Position numbers and translations under genes: made by a program
Notes under the pieces: model-generated
The model's database searches: none
Seen by the model: the letters and a program-made list of their open reading frames with translations, nothing else
Told to the model about the DNA's origin: nothing
DNA from: Nocardia goodfellowii
Lineage (GTDB): Bacteria; Actinomycetota; Actinomycetes; Mycobacteriales; Mycobacteriaceae
Direction of reading: 5' to 3'
Assembly (NCBI RefSeq): GCF_017875645.1
Contig: NZ_JAGGMR010000001.1
Location: 7,192,001-7,256,000, forward strand
Length of the DNA stretch: 64,000 bases
In this document: positions 54,572-63,205 of the stretch, one piece after another
Layout: every line of letters begins with the position of its first letter
How positions within the stretch are numbered: position 1 is the first letter of the stretch

Positions 54572-55138
54572 TCACTCCAGCCATGACTTCTTGTTGAAGT
54601 ACTCGTCATCCTCATCCGGCTCGTCGGGCGTGACGATCCGGTCCCGATCCGGCTTCCGGCTGAACGTTTGCGGTGCAGACGATTCCCATGGCGCCTGCGT
54701 GGACGCGGCACTGACCGACGGCGGGGTGTACGTGGGCTGCGGATGGACGTGCTCAGTGGCGGCGTCCGGCTCCACGTCCGGGAATCGGTCGTCGAGAATC
54801 GCAATGATCGACTCTCCTGCCGAGTCATTGCCGACGGTGGCGTGCACGACATCGGCAACCTCGCTTCGGAGCTTGATTTGCGCCTTGCGCATACACGACA
54901 GGATTTCCGACGACAGCGCGGCGGGGTCCATGCCCCGCACTCCCGACCCCAGGTCGATCGCCGTCGGCACGCCGGTGCTGTCCACCGTGACGCCAACTCG
55001 CCCGCCAGCGCTGGACGCGGAAGCTGACACTGTGGCCATCCGCCCCTGCAGTTCTTCGTACCGCTTGGCCTTCTGCTCGAGGTTTGCGGCGAACTGCGCC
55101 AAATCCTCCGCGGCACGGCTCGGATCGAAGCCGACCAT
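54572..55138 (-). CDS. YbaB/EbfC-like T7SS-associated protein with conserved acidic C-terminus
   Basis: 188 residues. A YbaB fold: AAEDLAQFAANLEQKAKRYE, GGRVGVTVDSTGVPTAIDLG, and LSSEILSCMRKAQIKLRSEV. A Pro-rich linker leads to the C-terminal tail DRDRIVTPDEPDEDDEYFNK ending SWLE, which recurs in the protein at 57338-57814. GGGAGG lies before ATG 55138. First gene of the cassette; divergent from the hydrolase. Confidence 0.76.
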   Translation of the reverse strand: MVGFDPSRAAEDLAQFAANLEQKAKRYEELQGRMATVSASASSAGGRVGVTVDSTGVPTAIDLGSGVRGMDPAALSSEILSCMRKAQIKLRSEVADVVHATVGNDSAGESIIAILDDRFPDVEPDAATEHVHPQPTYTPPSVSAASTQAPWESSAPQTFSRKPDRDRIVTPDEPDEDDEYFNKKSWLE

Positions 55139-55347
55139 CGATACCTCCCACTCCCAAAGCAACCTTCTGGTCCGACCGAACCCTGTCAACGAAACCCACA
55201 TCGCGCAAATCCCAGAGCGATCCTTCGGTTTCGTCTTCTGGTTCAGACGCGCCGGAGATCCCATCGGTTCCATCGAATTCCCCCTGCCCAACCGGCTCAG
55301 GGGACTCCTGGATGCGCCACCCATCAAGATCGCACAGACTCGACTAC

Positions 55348-56424
55348 ATGCGACTCCTCCGATTTCTCGCTGCCGCAGCGATTCTCATTACCGCACTCGC
55401 CGCCGCCGGCCCGGCCTCCGCCGCCACCCGGCACCCGCTGCCCGCCCCCACCGGCCCGTTCGCCGTCGGCATCCGAGAGTTCCACCTGATCGACGACCGC
55501 CCGGACCTGTGGGTCCCCGAACGCAACCGCGAGCTGATGGTCTCCGCCTGGTACCCGGCCCTCGCGCCGGTCGGCAAGCAGGACCCGTATGCGACCCCGC
55601 AGGAGTCCGCCCTGATCCTCGCTTCGCAGAAAGTCGACGGCCTCGCGCCCGAGGCGCTGAGCGAGGTGGCGACCCATGCTTACGTCGACGCACCCCAGCT
55701 GGGCATCCCGCTGCCCACTGTCGTGCTCTCCCCCGGCTTCAGCATGCCGCGATTTTCTCTCACCGCTCTCGCCGAGGAGCTGGCCAGTCGCGGCTATCTC
55801 GTCCTGGGCATCGATCACACCCATGAGGCGGCGGCGATCACCTTTCCGGACGGACGCATCACCGAATGTCTTGCCTGCCAAGGGCGTCCGGATGCGGCGA
55901 AGTTCTCTGCGAACCGTGCGCAGGACGTGTCGTTCGTGCTGGACCAGCTGATCCCCCGCCTGCCCGTCGACCGGTCCCGCATCGCCATGGGCGGCCATTC
56001 CGCCGGCGGATTCACCGCGCCGTACGCACTCGCGGAAGACGTCCGCATCCGCGCCGGGTTCAATCTGGACGGCGGCTTCCCGGCACTCCCCTACGGTCGG
56101 GCGGTGAACCTTCCGTTTCTCATGATGGGTGCGCCCCACCACGCTCCGAGCGGTGCGTACGGCTCGCGGTGGGCTGCGGTCTACGAGGCGTTCAACGGCT
56201 GGAAGCGGTGGCTGATCGTCGACGGCGCGACGCACGGATCGTTCACCGATTACGCCCCGATCGCTGACCACCTGGGCGTCGAGTTGCCAGGCAACACGTT
56301 GCACGGCGCCCGCGCGATCGAGCTGACCCGCAAGTACGTGTCCGCCTTCCTCGATCACCACCTGAGCGGTGTGCCCACGCCGATTTTGGACGCCGCCGCC
56401 GACCCGGAAATCCGGATCGCCTGA
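55348..56424 (+). CDS. secreted alpha/beta hydrolase (PAF-acetylhydrolase/lipase-like)
   Basis: 358 residues. Signal peptide MRLLRFLAAAAILITALAAA to about ASAATR. Catalytic serine in GGHSAGGFTAPYAL; FLMMGAPHHAPSG and ATHGSFTDY place the Asp/His region. The oxyanion-loop context VVLSPGFSMPRFSLTAL fits platelet-activating-factor acetylhydrolase-like esterases. The substrate is probably a lipid ester outside the cell. It lies between the two T7SS cassettes. Confidence 0.78.
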   Translation: MRLLRFLAAAAILITALAAAGPASAATRHPLPAPTGPFAVGIREFHLIDDRPDLWVPERNRELMVSAWYPALAPVGKQDPYATPQESALILASQKVDGLAPEALSEVATHAYVDAPQLGIPLPTVVLSPGFSMPRFSLTALAEELASRGYLVLGIDHTHEAAAITFPDGRITECLACQGRPDAAKFSANRAQDVSFVLDQLIPRLPVDRSRIAMGGHSAGGFTAPYALAEDVRIRAGFNLDGGFPALPYGRAVNLPFLMMGAPHHAPSGAYGSRWAAVYEAFNGWKRWLIVDGATHGSFTDYAPIADHLGVELPGNTLHGARAIELTRKYVSAFLDHHLSGVPTPILDAAADPEIRIA

Positions 56425-56462
56425 CCTCGCTGCACGAACCACCATGGGGCGGACGTGCGGCG

Positions 56463-57341
56463 CTACTCCGGGGTTGAGTCGTATCCACCGCAGCGGAACC
56501 GTTCCACGCCCGCCTGGGTGCCGAGTTCGTACCGCAACGCAGGATTACGCAAGTAGAAGCGGAGAAGGTGAAAGACGCGGGTGGGATCGGTCGCGAGTTG
56601 TTTATGGGTGAGTTCATAGGCGAGATAGCCCGATCCCTGAAAACGCGGATCCTCGGTGGTCGTGGTGTTGCCGGCACCGAGGAGAACAGCGATGGTGTTG
56701 ACGCGGGGCGTCCAGACGATCCCACCGGCCCGCTTGTGACTGCCGGCACGGATAGCCGCGATATCTTGCCACGCAACAGTTATCGGTCCGGAACCGAACT
56801 CGGTGATGATGCGATCCGGGGTGAGGAAGATGCCGGTGTTATTTGCGGCTACCCCTGGCTCGTGACTGATATAGGCAAGGTAGATCGCCAGCGCGCCGAC
56901 GCCCGCGAGAACCACGAAGATCAGGAAGCCGGTTTGAGGGTTCGCTCTGACCATGGCGATCAGCACGAACACACCGAGCGCGAGGCAGTAGAGACCACCA
57001 GCAACAGCGGCAATCAAACCAAGTCTCGACTGCTGACGAATCGGAAGCTGCACCGCAGAGCCATCGAGGCGGGCGGCGGCGACGGCGGTTCGTGGCCACA
57101 GTGACCAGCCGTTGACCAGGTAACCGAGCGTCATCGCGGTGAGAACCGGGAGGAAGCCCACAGTAACGACGAGTGGGGGACGTTCGTCATCGAACAGGAT
57201 GCCGAACAATGAGCCCGCAAGTACCAGCAGCAGCACCAGAAAACCGCACAGCGTGACCAGTGCATACCTATATGCGTAGAACGCCTTTCGGTCCCATTCC
57301 GCCGGCAGCGGCAATTCGGATGAAGTCCGATACCCGATCAT
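56463..57341 (-). CDS. multi-pass membrane protein with C-terminal PH-like domain (T7SS cassette)
   Basis: 292 residues. Four hydrophobic segments: VTLCGFLVLLLVLAGSLFGI, VVTVGFLPVLTAMTLGYLV, LIAAVAGGLYCLALGVFVLI and GFLIFVVLAGVGALAIYLAY. A soluble C-terminal domain follows (NNTGIFLTPDRIITEFGSGP, ITVAWQDIAAIRAGSHKRAG), resembling bacterial PH domains. ATG 57341 overlaps the preceding stop by ATGA; an in-frame TTG at 57350 is less likely. A decayed relative is at 52890-53316. Confidence 0.68.
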   Translation of the reverse strand: MIGYRTSSELPLPAEWDRKAFYAYRYALVTLCGFLVLLLVLAGSLFGILFDDERPPLVVTVGFLPVLTAMTLGYLVNGWSLWPRTAVAAARLDGSAVQLPIRQQSRLGLIAAVAGGLYCLALGVFVLIAMVRANPQTGFLIFVVLAGVGALAIYLAYISHEPGVAANNTGIFLTPDRIITEFGSGPITVAWQDIAAIRAGSHKRAGGIVWTPRVNTIAVLLGAGNTTTTEDPRFQGSGYLAYELTHKQLATDPTRVFHLLRFYLRNPALRYELGTQAGVERFRCGGYDSTPE

Positions 57342-57814
57342 TCGAGCCAACCCCGGCTCCGCCGTTCCTGGAAATACAGATCGTCGTCATCCGGCTCGTC
57401 AGGTGTCACTATCAGATCACGATTCGGCTTCCGGGTGCCCTGCACGGTGAGTCCGACATCGGCTGGCGGGGGCGGATCGGACCGCACCGATGAGGCCGCT
57501 TCCGAATCCAGATTTCGGAGCCGCTCGAGTTCCGCTTCTCCTTGCGCAGCTAAGCGACTGCGCTCCTCCTCCGACATCGATGCGGCCTGTTCGAAGGCGT
57601 GCTTCGGGACCCCGTCGAGCAATTTCGCGAAGGCATCGGACAATCCGAACTCTCGCATACTTGCTCGCCCCGCCAGGACATCTTCCAGCCGCCTGCGCAC
57701 TTCCGGATCCGGCGTGGCAGATTTGAGGATCTCCAGGGACCTGCGCAGGCCCCGAGATACTCCGAGATCGCCTCCTGCCACATCGAAGACGACCTCTGGT
57801 TGGTTCGACATCAT
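57338..57814 (-). CDS. T7SS-cassette protein with conserved acidic C-terminus (hypothetical)
   Basis: 158 residues. The N-terminal half is helical (LRRSLEILKSATPDPEVRRR, FAKLLDGVPKHAFEQAASMS). The C-terminus NRDLIVTPDEPDDDDLYFQE ending RGWLE closely matches the YbaB-like protein at 54572-55138. ATG 57814 overlaps the WXG gene stop and its own stop overlaps the membrane-protein ATG, so it is cotranslated with both. No known family. Confidence 0.7.
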   Translation of the reverse strand: MMSNQPEVVFDVAGGDLGVSRGLRRSLEILKSATPDPEVRRRLEDVLAGRASMREFGLSDAFAKLLDGVPKHAFEQAASMSEEERSRLAAQGEAELERLRNLDSEAASSVRSDPPPPADVGLTVQGTRKPNRDLIVTPDEPDDDDLYFQERRSRGWLE

Positions 57815-58533
57815 GCTCCCGGATGGTCGTAGTTCTTATCGCCCAGCGTCGGAAACTCCCCCAAGTCCCCGCTCGACAGCTGCAGCGCGGCCGCGCCGAG
57901 CCCGACCACGGCCTGGAAAACCATCGCGACCTTGCCGACCGCCACCTCGAACTTCATGAAGATCGCGACCGCTTGCGCAGCAGCGAGGGCGTACATGGCC
58001 GGAGCGGCACCAGAAGCGACGAGGGAGGACGCGGCAATATTCGCCGCCGCGATCTGCGCCAGCCAGAGAATAACCATGTCGACGAGCGTCTGCAGAATAT
58101 CGCCGAGCACGCGGGCCAGGTTCACCATCGAATTACTGATGTTGTTCAAGGTCCGCTCGATCTCGTCGAGCGCACTCACCTGCCACTTGACCGCACCCGA
58201 AAGACTCTTGAAAAAGGCATCGGCCTGCTCGGCCGCGTTGCCGCGCCAGGATTGCTCCAGCATGCCCTGCCAGTCATTCGTGATCGTGGCGCTGTATGCG
58301 GTGTTGAAGTCAGCGAGTTTACCTGCGGCTTCCGCTGCCTTCTTCACCGCTTCCCAATCCCCGGCCACCTGCTGGGAAGCCCAGCCGAAGGCATCGACCC
58401 CGGTGAGGGATTTGATCCCTGCGTTGATGTAGTACGCGGGCGATATGAAGTTCCCGCCTACAAAGAAAGGGATCCAGCTGGCCAATGGGTCTTCGGCTTG
58501 CGGCTCTTGCAGCGATTCGGATGGCTTGGTCAC
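57811..58533 (-). CDS. WXG-like T7SS substrate
   Basis: 240 residues. A W-R-G turn in MLEQSWRGNAAEQADAFFKS between long helices is the WXG100 hallmark; the C-terminal region is hydrophobic (VDMVILWLAQIAAANIAASS, ALAAAQAVAIFMKFEVAVGK) and ends in a short polar tail. GTG 58533 overlaps the EspC-like stop (GTGA). Second gene of cassette B. Confidence 0.72.
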   Translation of the reverse strand: MTKPSESLQEPQAEDPLASWIPFFVGGNFISPAYYINAGIKSLTGVDAFGWASQQVAGDWEAVKKAAEAAGKLADFNTAYSATITNDWQGMLEQSWRGNAAEQADAFFKSLSGAVKWQVSALDEIERTLNNISNSMVNLARVLGDILQTLVDMVILWLAQIAAANIAASSLVASGAAPAMYALAAAQAVAIFMKFEVAVGKVAMVFQAVVGLGAAALQLSSGDLGEFPTLGDKNYDHPGA

Positions 58534-58850
58534 TTGATCGCCTGAGTGTATTTGGTGTCCATGTGCTTTGCCGTTTCGAAATCGGTCGTCCGATACATCT
58601 CGGCGGTCTTGCCCAACTCGGTAGCCGAATTCTCACTGAGGGTCTTCAACTTCTCGTAATTGGCTTCCAGGTTCTGGCGAATCGCATCGAGCTTGTCCTT
58701 GACTCCCATATAGATCCGCCCGTCGTTGTCGTCGAACGCGAACCACTTGGTCGCATAGTCTTTGGCGGAACCAGCTTGGGTTGACAGCTCTCGCATCGAT
58801 GTAGCGAACTTGTCCACCTCTTCCGGTGTCACCTTCAACTCTTCCGCCAT
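58530..58850 (-). CDS. EspC-like (DUF2580) T7SS substrate
   Basis: 106 residues, first gene of cassette B. Opening MAEELKVTPEEVDKFATSMR with helices LSTQAGSAKDYATKWFAFDD and AIRQNLEANYEKLKTLSENS. A YRTTDFETAKH segment near the C-terminus fits the secretion-motif region. GGAGGG precedes ATG 58850. Divergent from fusA2. Confidence 0.74.
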   Translation of the reverse strand: MAEELKVTPEEVDKFATSMRELSTQAGSAKDYATKWFAFDDNDGRIYMGVKDKLDAIRQNLEANYEKLKTLSENSATELGKTAEMYRTTDFETAKHMDTKYTQAIK

Positions 58851-59071
58851 GTGGGCCCTCCGCTCCCTTCGCTGTGCACTGCCCGAGACACTCTCGCTGC
58901 ACGGATGCCGTGACGCAAGTCGCGTTACATGGTTCGACGCTGCCTGGGCAGATTCGGTTCCATCGGGTCCCCAGTCGTCGGCGCCGCACCCCGCCTTTCC
59001 CCGAACCATGGACGTGACCCACACCACAGTGGGAAGCTCGAAGGTACGTGTCGACGCGAGGGATCAAGACC

Positions 59072-61273
59072 ATGGCGGACAAGACGGGTGGCTCTGCGGG
59101 GGGCAACGGCAGAGTATTCACGGTGGACCGGCCGGAGCGGATCCGGAATGTGGTGCTGGTCGGGCACAGTGGGTCGGGGAAGACGACGTTGGTGGAGGCG
59201 ATGGCGCTGACCGCGGGGGCGGTGAATCGGGCGGGGCGGGTGGAGGACGGGACGTCGCTGTCGGATTATGACGAGATCGAGCATCGGCAGCACCGGTCTG
59301 TGCAGTTGTCGGTGGTGCCGATGGCGTGGGCGGACATGAAGGTCAACCTGGTGGATACACCGGGGTACGCGGATTTCGTCGGGGAACTGCGGGCGGGACT
59401 CAGGGCGGCGGATGCCGCCCTGTTCGTTGTGTCGGCGGCGGAGGGGCCGGAGGGGGTGAGCGGTACGACGCGGGCGCTGTGGGAGGAGTGCGCCGCGGTC
59501 GGGATGCCGCGGGCCATCGTGATCACGCATTTGGACACCGCGCGTGGGGATTTCGACGAGATGGTGGCGACCTGTCAGGCGGTGCTCGGCGGTGGGTCCT
59601 CGGAAAGTATTCTGCCGCTGCATCTTCCGGTGTACGGACCGAAGAGCCCGGACGGTCATCGCCCGGTGACCGGGTTGGTGGAATTGTTGCCGAATTGCGT
59701 GGTCGACTACTCCTCCGGGGAAGGCGTGCGGCACGAACCCACCGGGGAGCAGCGGGAATTGCTGGAGGAGGCGCGGAACCGCCTCATCGAGGGCATTATC
59801 GCCGAGAGCGAAGACGAATCGCTGATGGACCGCTATCTCGGCGGTGAAGACATCGAATTGTCCACTCTTGTCATTGATTTGGAGCGCGCGGTGGCGCGTG
59901 GCAGCTTTCATCCGGTGTTGTTCGGCGCGCCCGCACCCGAAGGCGCCCGGCAAGGACTCGGCACGATCGAGCTGCTGGACTTGATCACCGGCGGCTTCCC
60001 CACGCCCGCCGAGCACGTCGTCTCGGCCGCACCGCTGGGGACCGGCGCGAAAACCCGTCCACTGCCCTGCGATCCGGAGGCCGAACTCGCCGCCGAGGTG
60101 ATCCGCACCGCTTCCGATCCTTACGTCGGGCGGGTCTCGCTGGTCCGCGTCTTCTCCGGCACGCTGCGCGCGGATGACACGGTGCACGTCTGCGGGCACG
60201 GTCTGGCCGCGCGCGGCCGCCCGGATCACGACGCCGACGAACGAGTCGGCGGAGTGACGGCGCCGTTCGGCAAACAGCAACGCCCGCAGGGCCTTGTCAT
60301 CGCGGGCGACATCGCCTACGTCACCAAACTGAGTCACGCGGAGACCGGTGACACTCTCTCCGGCACCGGCACTCCCCTGATCATCGATCCATGGCCGATG
60401 CCGGAGCCTTTGCTGCCCATCGCGATTCGCGCACACAGCAAGGCCGATGAGGACAAGCTCTCGCAGGGTCTGAGCCGGTTGGCCGCCGAGGACCCGGCCG
60501 TCCGGGTCGAGCACAACGCGCAGACTCATCAGCTGGTGCTGTGGTGCCTGGGTGAAGCGCACCGCGATGTGGCCCTGGAGCGACTGCGCACCCGATTCGG
60601 CGTGCAGGTCGATGTGACCGAGCACAAGGTGGCACTGCGGGAAACCTTCGCGGGTACAGCGAAAGCGCGTGGGCGGCATGTGAAACAGTCCGGCGGCCAC
60701 GGCCAGTACGCGGTCTGCGAGATCGAGGTGGAACCGCTGCCGGGCGGGTCCGGCATCGAGTTCGTCGACAAGGTGGTGGGCGGTGTCGTTCCGCGGCAAT
60801 TCATTCCGTCCGTCGAGAAAGGCGTGCGGGCACAGGCATCGAAAGGCGTGGCCGCCGGTTATCCCCTGGTCGATATTCGAGTCACGCTCTTCGACGGCAA
60901 AGCGCACTCCGTCGACTCCTCCGACGCCGCCTTCCAGACCGCGGGCGCGCTCGCGCTACGGGAAGCCGCGAGCAGCGCGGGCATCGATCTCCTGGAACCG
61001 ATCGCCGATGTCTGGGTGGTTGTCACCGACGACTATGTCGGTCCGGTGCTCAGCGACCTGTCCAGTCGACGCGGCCGTGTCCTCGGCACGGAACCGCACG
61101 GCAGCGGACGCACGCGCGTCCATGCCGAAGTCCCCGAACTGGAACTCAGCCGCTACGCCATCGACCTGCGCTCGGTCTCGCACGGCACCGGCGACTTCAG
61201 CCGCACCTACACCCGGCACGAACCCATGCCGTCCCAGCTCGCGGCGGCTGTCCGAGCGCAGGCGAAAGACTGA
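59072..61273 (+). CDS. fusA2: elongation factor G-like GTPase (FusA2 type)
   Basis: 733 residues with EF-G architecture: P-loop VVLVGHSGSGKTTLVEAMAL, NLVDTPGYADFVGELRAGLR (G3), a G4 region reading THLD instead of NKMD, domain II, and C-terminal KQSGGHGQYAVCEIEVEPLP and LSDLSSRRGRVLGTEPHGSG. The EF-G switch I sequence (ERGITI) is replaced by EHRQHRSVQLSV. These changes mark the FusA2 subgroup (Rv0120c in M. tuberculosis), whose role in translation is not settled. ATG 59072 follows GAGGGA; an earlier ATG at 59048 is possible. Confidence 0.88.
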   Translation: MADKTGGSAGGNGRVFTVDRPERIRNVVLVGHSGSGKTTLVEAMALTAGAVNRAGRVEDGTSLSDYDEIEHRQHRSVQLSVVPMAWADMKVNLVDTPGYADFVGELRAGLRAADAALFVVSAAEGPEGVSGTTRALWEECAAVGMPRAIVITHLDTARGDFDEMVATCQAVLGGGSSESILPLHLPVYGPKSPDGHRPVTGLVELLPNCVVDYSSGEGVRHEPTGEQRELLEEARNRLIEGIIAESEDESLMDRYLGGEDIELSTLVIDLERAVARGSFHPVLFGAPAPEGARQGLGTIELLDLITGGFPTPAEHVVSAAPLGTGAKTRPLPCDPEAELAAEVIRTASDPYVGRVSLVRVFSGTLRADDTVHVCGHGLAARGRPDHDADERVGGVTAPFGKQQRPQGLVIAGDIAYVTKLSHAETGDTLSGTGTPLIIDPWPMPEPLLPIAIRAHSKADEDKLSQGLSRLAAEDPAVRVEHNAQTHQLVLWCLGEAHRDVALERLRTRFGVQVDVTEHKVALRETFAGTAKARGRHVKQSGGHGQYAVCEIEVEPLPGGSGIEFVDKVVGGVVPRQFIPSVEKGVRAQASKGVAAGYPLVDIRVTLFDGKAHSVDSSDAAFQTAGALALREAASSAGIDLLEPIADVWVVVTDDYVGPVLSDLSSRRGRVLGTEPHGSGRTRVHAEVPELELSRYAIDLRSVSHGTGDFSRTYTRHEPMPSQLAAAVRAQAKD

Positions 61274-61329
61274 GACACGGAATTGATCCGCTGCCCAGTC
61301 GGACATACCCAGCCACTATCCTGAGACGC

Positions 61330-62073
61330 ATGGCACCAGGTAAGGGCGGCACGCCGTCGAAGGAAGCGAAGGCCGCGGCGAAAGCGGCCCGCAAGCAGGC
61401 CTCGAAAGAGCGTCGCCAGCAGCTGTGGCAGGCGTTCCAGATGCAGCGCAAGGAAGACAAGTGGCTGTTGCCGCTGATGATCGGCGCGCTGCTCGGCCTG
61501 ACCGCGATCGCCCTGGTGATCGGCCTGCTCACCGGCCTGCAGTGGTTCCTGCTGCCGCTGGGCATTCTGCTCGGCGTGCTGGCGGCGTTCATCATCTTCG
61601 GCCGCCGGGTGCAGAAGAACGTGTTCGCCAAGGCGGAGGGACAGGCCGGGGCGGGTGCCTGGGTGCTGGACAATTTGCAGGGCAAGTGGCGGGTCAAGCA
61701 GGGTGTCGCCGCCACCACGCAGCTGGACGCGGTGCATCGTGTGATCGGCCTGCCGGGCGTCATCCTGGTCGGTGAGGGCAATCCGCAGCGGTTGAAGAGT
61801 CTGATCGCGCAGGAGAAGAAGCGCACCGCCCGCCTCATCGGCGACACCCCGATCTACGACGTCACCATCGGTAACGAGGAAGGGCAGATCGCGCTCAAGG
61901 ATCTGCAGCGCTGGCTGACCAAGCTCCCGCGCAATATCGACACCAAGCGGATGGACAATATCGAGGGCCGGCTGGCCGCGCTCAGCGCGCGCACCGGTCC
62001 GGCGCTGCCGAAGGGTCCGATGCCCGCCGGGGCCAAGATGCGCGGCGTGCAGCGCACGATTCGCCGCCGCTGA
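61330..62073 (+). CDS. DUF4191 membrane protein
   Basis: 247 residues. A basic N-terminal coiled region (SKEAKAAAKAARKQASKERR) precedes two membrane helices (LLPLMIGALLGLTAIALVIG and WFLLPLGILLGVLAAFIIFG) and a soluble C-terminal domain (VLDNLQGKWRVKQGVAATTQ, PQRLKSLIAQEKKRTARLIG). It is the homologue of Rv2219, which directly follows lipA in M. tuberculosis. Function unknown. Ends in a strong hairpin. Confidence 0.88.
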   Translation: MAPGKGGTPSKEAKAAAKAARKQASKERRQQLWQAFQMQRKEDKWLLPLMIGALLGLTAIALVIGLLTGLQWFLLPLGILLGVLAAFIIFGRRVQKNVFAKAEGQAGAGAWVLDNLQGKWRVKQGVAATTQLDAVHRVIGLPGVILVGEGNPQRLKSLIAQEKKRTARLIGDTPIYDVTIGNEEGQIALKDLQRWLTKLPRNIDTKRMDNIEGRLAALSARTGPALPKGPMPAGAKMRGVQRTIRRR

Positions 62074-62084
62074 TTCTGTTCCAC

Positions 62085-62123
62085 CGAAGGCCCGCGTCCC
62101 ACTGATCGGGACGCGGGCCTTCG
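62085..62123 (+). terminator. hairpin terminator of the DUF4191 gene
   Basis: A perfect 16-bp stem (62085-62100 with 62108-62123), 11 bases after the stop codon. Confidence 0.82.
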
Positions 62124-62240
62124 TGTATCCGCGATAGCCACAAGACATATCGCCAGCTCCGCGCGTTCGCGGTCAGGCAGGCTGAAAAAAGTTCGGCCGC
62201 TTGGGAACAACGCGTCGCAATATAACCCTTAAAGACATAT

Positions 62241-62257
62241 GAGCGGTTATACCGCTC
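62241..62257. promoter_or_regulatory. palindromic operator candidate upstream of the hydrolase
   Basis: GAGCGGT-TAT-ACCGCTC: a perfect 7-bp dyad with 3-base centre, 23 bases before ATG 62281. No regulator gene is adjacent, so the cognate factor is unknown. Confidence 0.4.
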
Positions 62258-62280
62258 TATCGTTCGAGCAAGGAGAACCC

Positions 62281-63147
62281 ATGACCGCAGTGCAGCACCA
62301 CACCGTGCAGATCCAGGGCCACAACGTCTTCTATCGCGAAGCGGGCGACCCGGCGAACCCGACCATCGTCCTGCTGCACGGCTTTCCGAGCAGCTCGGCG
62401 ATGTTCCGCAACCTGCTGCGCGACCTGAGCGACAGCTACCACCTGATCGCGCCGGACCACCTCGGCTTCGGACAGTCCGCGATGCCGCCGGTGCACGAAT
62501 TCGACTACAGCTTCGACAAACTCACCGAGATCACCGCCGAACTGCTCGACACCCTCGGCATCGACGAATTCGCCCTCTACCTTCAGGACTACGGTGCTCC
62601 CATCGGACTGCGCATCGCCAGCAGAAATCCGGAGCGGGTCACCGCGATCATCACTCAGAGCGGCAACGCCTACCTCGAGGGCTTCACCCCCTTCTGGGAC
62701 CTGCTGTTCGCACACGCCAAGGACCGCGCGGCCAACGAAGCCGAAGTCCGCGAACTGCTCGAACTCGACGCCACCATCTGGCAGTACCGGCACGGCGTCC
62801 CGGCGGATCGGCTCGCGCTGATCAGCCCCGACACCTGGACGCTGGATCAGGCCTACCTGGATCGGCCCGGCAACAAGGAGATCCAGCTCCAACTGTTCTG
62901 GGACTACCAGTTCAACCTCGACGGCTACCCCGAATTCCAGAAGTACTTCGCCGAACACCGGCCTCCCGTACTGATCACCTGGGGTGCGCACGACGAGATC
63001 TTCGGCGCGGACGGCGCCCGCGCCTACCTGCGCGACCTGCCCGACGCGGAACTGCATCTGCTCGACGCGGGCCACTTCGCGCTGGAGACCCATGGTCCCG
63101 AGATCGCGGGGCTCATCCGGGACTTTCTGGGTCGCGCACTGCGCTGA
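62281..63147 (+). CDS. alpha/beta hydrolase (haloalkane dehalogenase/epoxide hydrolase-like)
   Basis: 288 residues. HG oxyanion motif IVLLHGFPSSSAMFRNLL, the nucleophile elbow LQDYGAPIGLRIA with Asp as nucleophile, and the histidine in LLDAGHFALETHG. The Asp nucleophile and overall length fit the haloalkane dehalogenase, epoxide hydrolase or fluoroacetate dehalogenase subgroups rather than esterases; the substrate cannot be chosen from sequence. AGGAGA precedes ATG 62281; an upstream ATG at 62239 overlaps the palindrome and is unlikely. Confidence 0.8.
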   Translation: MTAVQHHTVQIQGHNVFYREAGDPANPTIVLLHGFPSSSAMFRNLLRDLSDSYHLIAPDHLGFGQSAMPPVHEFDYSFDKLTEITAELLDTLGIDEFALYLQDYGAPIGLRIASRNPERVTAIITQSGNAYLEGFTPFWDLLFAHAKDRAANEAEVRELLELDATIWQYRHGVPADRLALISPDTWTLDQAYLDRPGNKEIQLQLFWDYQFNLDGYPEFQKYFAEHRPPVLITWGAHDEIFGADGARAYLRDLPDAELHLLDAGHFALETHGPEIAGLIRDFLGRALR

Positions 63148-63156
63148 GCATGTGAA

Positions 63157-63190
63157 AAGGCCCGCACCCCATGCCGGTACTGCGGGCCTT
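63157..63190. terminator. bidirectional hairpin terminator
   Basis: A 10-bp stem (63157-63166 with 63181-63190) between the convergent hydrolase and RDD genes. Confidence 0.72.
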
Positions 63191-63205
63191 CTCTAAATGA
63201 ACAAC

